Origin: Thermoplasmata archaeon
Lineage (GTDB): Archaea > Thermoplasmatota > E2 > DHVEG-1
Assembly (NCBI GenBank): GCA_030637965.1
Contig: DAOWFO010000027.1
Coordinates: 1-5,261 of the forward strand
Direction: 5' to 3'
Length of the DNA stretch: 5,261 nucleotides
Shown: positions 4,234 through 5,261 of the stretch, one piece after another
Layout of the letters: each line of letters starts with the position of its first letter
Position numbering within the stretch: the first letter of the stretch is position 1
Program-made: the position numbers and the translations under genes
Notes under the pieces: model-generated
Told to the model about the DNA's origin: nothing
What the model saw: only the letters and a program-made list of their open reading frames with translations
The model's database searches: none

Positions 4234-5261
4234 ATGAATTACAATTATCGTTTATTAATCGTCTCAATATTTTCTGTTGTTATACTTTTTTCTAGTAACT
4301 TAACAACATTAGCCATACAACCAAAAATCTTAATTTCTAATGATAAAGAATCCTTAAATCAAATTAAAACAGATATTATCAAATGTATTGATGCCTCAAA
4401 AAATGTAAATATTTTATATCCTCGATCATCAAATCCTATTATTGTGGAAAATGGAGGTAACTTTACAATTTATTTTCAATCAGAAAGTTTTGATAATATA
4501 TCTGTTTATATCTCAACAGCTTATGAACCAATAGTAGATGAAATTGAACTAGACGTTTATAGTATTCAAGAAATCAATAGAACATGGCATGTTTCAGTAA
4601 ATTTGCCTTTAATTACCCCGGAAGAATTATATAATATTACTATTAACATAGAAGAAAATGGTAGAATTTCATCTGACAGCAAACCAAGAGCTGTAAGCGT
4701 GAGAGATGAAATTTCAGATAATTTTTCTTTTGTTCATCTAGCAGATTTTCATATTGGAGATCCCAGAGGTTTGAAAGAAAATATAAAGGAAACAATAGGT
4801 TGGAAGGCTGCTAAGAAGTGTATAGAAGAAATAAATCTTATTAATCCAGATTTTCTTATAATAACAGGAGATTTGGTCTTTGGACAGATGTATCCCTTTG
4901 AATATTCATTAGAATATAAGAAGTGTTATGAAATCCTTCAAACATGTCAAGTACCTACTTATTTGATACCTGGCAATCATGATGGATATATCCAATGTGG
5001 ACAAGATGGTTTCAAATTATGGCAGAAATATTTTGGCCCTCTTTATTATTCATTTGACTATGGAGACCATCATTTTACTTGTGTGAATTCATATGACTGG
5101 CCAAAAATTAGTAGATTTGCTATTTCATTTCTTGTTTTTAACTGGGGTGGTTGTATACTAGAAGAGCAACTTGAGTGGATAGAAGAAGATTTACAAAATA
5201 ATAATGCAGAATTGAACTTTCTTTGTCTGCATCACAATCCAATTTGGGATACAGAAGACGA
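4234..5261 (+). CDS. Exported calcineurin-like metallophosphoesterase (N-terminal part, 3' end outside window)
   Basis: The frame is open from ATG 4234 to the window end, giving 342 residues plus two bases. Residues 1-29 form a signal peptide or membrane anchor: short polar start with Arg6, hydrophobic LLIVSIFSVVILF, then SSNLTTLA as a possible cleavage region. Residues about 60-160 are rich in alternating hydrophobic and polar residues and look like a beta-sandwich domain. The catalytic domain begins near 166 and shows the two-metal motifs ADFHIGD (Asp171, His173), TGDLV (Asp213), PGNHDG (Asn248, His249, Asp250) and LCLHHNP (His333-His334). The final GHxH-type motif would lie beyond the window. 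The protein should hydrolyse phosphate mono- or diesters outside the cell or at its surface; the substrate cannot be told from sequence. An upstream ATG at 4208 meets a stop after nine codons, so 4234 is the start. Confidence 0.88.
   Translation, partial: MNYNYRLLIVSIFSVVILFSSNLTTLAIQPKILISNDKESLNQIKTDIIKCIDASKNVNILYPRSSNPIIVENGGNFTIYFQSESFDNISVYISTAYEPIVDEIELDVYSIQEINRTWHVSVNLPLITPEELYNITINIEENGRISSDSKPRAVSVRDEISDNFSFVHLADFHIGDPRGLKENIKETIGWKAAKKCIEEINLINPDFLIITGDLVFGQMYPFEYSLEYKKCYEILQTCQVPTYLIPGNHDGYIQCGQDGFKLWQKYFGPLYYSFDYGDHHFTCVNSYDWPKISRFAISFLVFNWGGCILEEQLEWIEEDLQNNNAELNFLCLHHNPIWDTED

Noticed and set aside
4208..4237. Earlier ATG before the metallophosphoesterase
   Set aside because: Out of frame with the gene and stopped by TGA after nine codons; the start at 4234 gives a proper signal peptide.

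Overview
The window looks like AT-rich archaeal chromosome, roughly one third G+C by eye, most likely a euryarchaeon; a Thermoplasmata-type or related uncultured lineage is only a guess. The basis is threefold: TATA-box promoters of archaeal type lie about 65-90 nt before start codons, T-tract terminators follow genes, and strong GGAGGTGA-type Shine-Dalgarno (SD) sites precede most starts. All convincing genes lie on the + strand, in separate short transcription units with AT-rich gaps.

Layout: (1) 1-696 is the C-terminal third of an AMP-forming acetyl-CoA synthetase, cut by the window edge and followed by a clean hairpin/T-tract terminator. (2) 697-1013 is a gap that holds more than spacer: a 27-codon coding-like stretch with an SD but an ATA at its start position, a set of alternating 7-nt complementary arms, and an inverted repeat wrapped around the TATA box of the next gene. 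(3) 1014-1328 encodes a very acidic 104-residue protein of unknown function, faintly like DUF3467. (4) 1329-1642 is a very AT-rich gap that ends in the promoter and leader of the fumarase operon. (5) 1643-3053 encodes the alpha and beta subunits of a two-subunit, oxygen-sensitive class I (Fe-S) fumarate hydratase, one base apart, followed by a terminator. (6) About 3238-4062 encodes an ammonia-dependent NAD synthetase with a non-ATG start. (7) From 4234 to the window end is the first 342 residues of an exported or membrane-anchored calcineurin-like metallophosphoesterase.

Together the enzymes are central metabolism: acetate activation to acetyl-CoA, reversible fumarate/malate interconversion, and the last step of NAD synthesis. 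They appear to be neighbours rather than one pathway or operon, because terminators and separate promoters lie between them. I found no CRISPR array, transposon, phage gene, tRNA or rRNA. I see no obvious undescribed multi-gene system. The points most worth a second look are the structured gap at 760-980, the acidic orphan protein it leads into, and the N-terminal domain of the secreted phosphoesterase.
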